From assembly GCA_942492225.1 (NCBI GenBank), contig CALODS010000073.1:1-6349 (forward strand): DNA of 6,349 bases. Direction: 5' to 3'. The notes beneath the pieces are model-generated. The model saw only the letters and a program-made list of their open reading frames with translations. It did no database searches and had not been told where the DNA came from. The position numbers and the translations under genes are program-made. Below, one piece after another: positions 5,255 through 6,349 of this stretch. This stretch comes from JAFGTX01 sp942492225 (GTDB lineage Bacteria > Bacillota > Clostridia > Peptostreptococcales > Acidaminobacteraceae). Numbering within the stretch: the stretch's first letter is position 1; each line of letters opens with the position of its first letter.

Positions 5255-6349
5255 TAGTCTCTCATTCCTTTCGTCGCACTTTTCGTAGAAAACATTTTAA
5301 TTGGTTCTTGTAAAAAAAATTCACCTGATTCTATAGCTTTTTTTAACTTATCTGAAATTTCTCTCGCCTTTTTTAAACTAGATATTGGCGCCGTTTTTAT
5401 TATTTTTCCGTCTATTTCTACACTTCCCGATCGTAATTGACTGTAAGAAACTCTTGTGAGTACTGGTTTTGATTTTCTTGGTACACTATAATCTACGACA
5501 TTTTGATACAATTCATCATTAGAAATTGCCAACTGTTTTAATAATTCTTTATCTAACACCGGAATGGGAATACCAATGCCAACACTAAAGGATGTGCCAT
5601 AGCCTTCAAATACAGCTGGTCGTATATAATTGGGATCCATTTCTTTCAAGTCACCAATCAGTGCAAGTGTTGCACCACCACCAAGTGGTATGCCATTTTT
5701 ATCTCTATCGGTTGCTGAGTTAAATTGTGTGCCTTCCCATGCAACATATCCTTGGGCCCCTGCAAACCAAATACGTGTCCCCATACCAATTGTTCTGTAA
5801 TAAGGATCATTTAGTAAGGGACTTAATGTTCCAGTCGTTGAATAATTGATATTCCCTTTATTCTTTTTTAACATCCCCATGTACGTAAATTTATGTTCAT
5901 TGGATGTATTAATTGCTGCATTGTAGTTTTGATAACAATTTCTAGGGTTATATAAATAAGCTTCGTTTAAGTCTTCTAATTTAACACTCCTTCTAATCTC
6001 CTTGTTAGGATAACAATCAGTGCCTTTTCCAGTTGCATGTACTTCAACTTCTTTACCACATACAAGATCATATATGACGTGAGCACCGCCATACTCATAG
6101 CCTTCTGTGTTTGACTCTTCTGTTGCACCAATAAATGTGTCAACTGCTGCAAGTCCACCATTTGCAGGAACGTTGTTGATTGTTATTTTTTCCATTCTTA
6201 TTTGAGGGTCTGTGTGTCCAAAGTTAAGGAATGCACCAGATGAGCACATTGGACCGAATGTTGCCGTCGTAACAACATCAACTTGCTTAAATGCTTCATC
6301 GATTCCTTTTTCTTTGACCAACTCAACAATTTCTTCTGCTGATACGACA
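5254..6349 (-). CDS. COG1900 / DUF39 homocysteine biosynthesis protein (N-terminus outside window)
   Basis: The frame is open to the window edge, so the gene starts beyond 6349; the TTG at 6321 is an internal leucine inside VVSAEEIVELVKEKG. About 364 residues are visible and perhaps 20-30 are missing. Family signatures are VVTTATFGPMCSSGAFLNFG, ATGKGTDCYP, STTGTLSPLLNDPYYRTIG, RIWFAGAQGYVAWEGTQFN, ALIGDLKEMDPNYIRP and the GIGIPIPVLDKE motif. The family (M. acetivorans MA1821) converts aspartate semialdehyde and sulfide to homocysteine in methanogens, bypassing activated homoserine esters. The cysteines of GPMCSSG (codon 6244-6246) and TDCYP (codon 6013-6015) are 77 residues apart, the same spacing as the two essential cysteines remembered for MA1821 (54 and 131). 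There is no C-terminal CBS pair, which some archaeal members carry. It is the first visible gene of the operon; its stop overlaps the next start by one base. Confidence 0.94.
   Translation of the reverse strand, partial: VVSAEEIVELVKEKGIDEAFKQVDVVTTATFGPMCSSGAFLNFGHTDPQIRMEKITINNVPANGGLAAVDTFIGATEESNTEGYEYGGAHVIYDLVCGKEVEVHATGKGTDCYPNKEIRRSVKLEDLNEAYLYNPRNCYQNYNAAINTSNEHKFTYMGMLKKNKGNINYSTTGTLSPLLNDPYYRTIGMGTRIWFAGAQGYVAWEGTQFNSATDRDKNGIPLGGGATLALIGDLKEMDPNYIRPAVFEGYGTSFSVGIGIPIPVLDKELLKQLAISNDELYQNVVDYSVPRKSKPVLTRVSYSQLRSGSVEIDGKIIKTAPISSLKKAREISDKLKKAIESGEFFLQEPIKMFSTKSATKGMRD

Noticed and set aside
6319..6321. TTG (minus strand) as the start of the COG1900 gene
   Set aside because: The frame stays open to the window edge and encodes the conserved VVSAEEIVE segment, so the true start lies outside.

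Overview
The window is AT-rich bacterial DNA with strong Shine-Dalgarno sites (GGAGG, AGGAGGG, AAAGGAG) and tightly packed genes. It also carries an oxygen-independent sulfur assimilation gene set typical of strict anaerobes. Together these point to a low-GC anaerobic Firmicute, probably of the Clostridia; the species cannot be named from the sequence. No rRNA, tRNA, CRISPR array or insertion sequence is visible.

Layout. (1) Positions 1-1336, plus strand: the 3' end of a tryptophan operon, holding the C-terminal half of trpB followed by a complete trpA. A perfect hairpin lies at 1341-1366. (2) Positions 1384-2466, minus strand: an AlkC-type DNA alkylation repair glycosylase with HEAT-like repeats and a C-terminal Ig-like domain, convergent with trpA. 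(3) Positions 2467-2673: a divergent intergenic region with two related palindromes sharing the core CTAAATATAG, 43 bp apart. (4) Positions 2674-3060, plus strand: a small single-pass membrane protein of unknown function, followed by a good intrinsic terminator at 3074-3104. (5) Positions 3205-6349, minus strand: a four-gene operon read from right to left. Its genes are a COG1900/DUF39 homocysteine biosynthesis protein (N-terminus beyond the window), a NIL-domain two-cluster ferredoxin, a COG2122/UPF0280 ApbE-like protein, and metF.

How the genes work together. The minus-strand operon is the most informative part. In methanogens, COG1900 and NIL-ferredoxin proteins convert aspartate semialdehyde plus sulfide to homocysteine without activated homoserine esters, and the COG2122 protein helps sulfide use. 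Here all three families sit together with overlapping or nearly abutting reading frames, followed by MetF, which supplies the 5-methyl-tetrahydrofolate that methylates homocysteine to methionine. The operon therefore reads as a homocysteine-plus-methyl-donor module for methionine synthesis in a bacterium. TrpA and TrpB complete tryptophan synthesis. AlkC and the small membrane protein are separate units.
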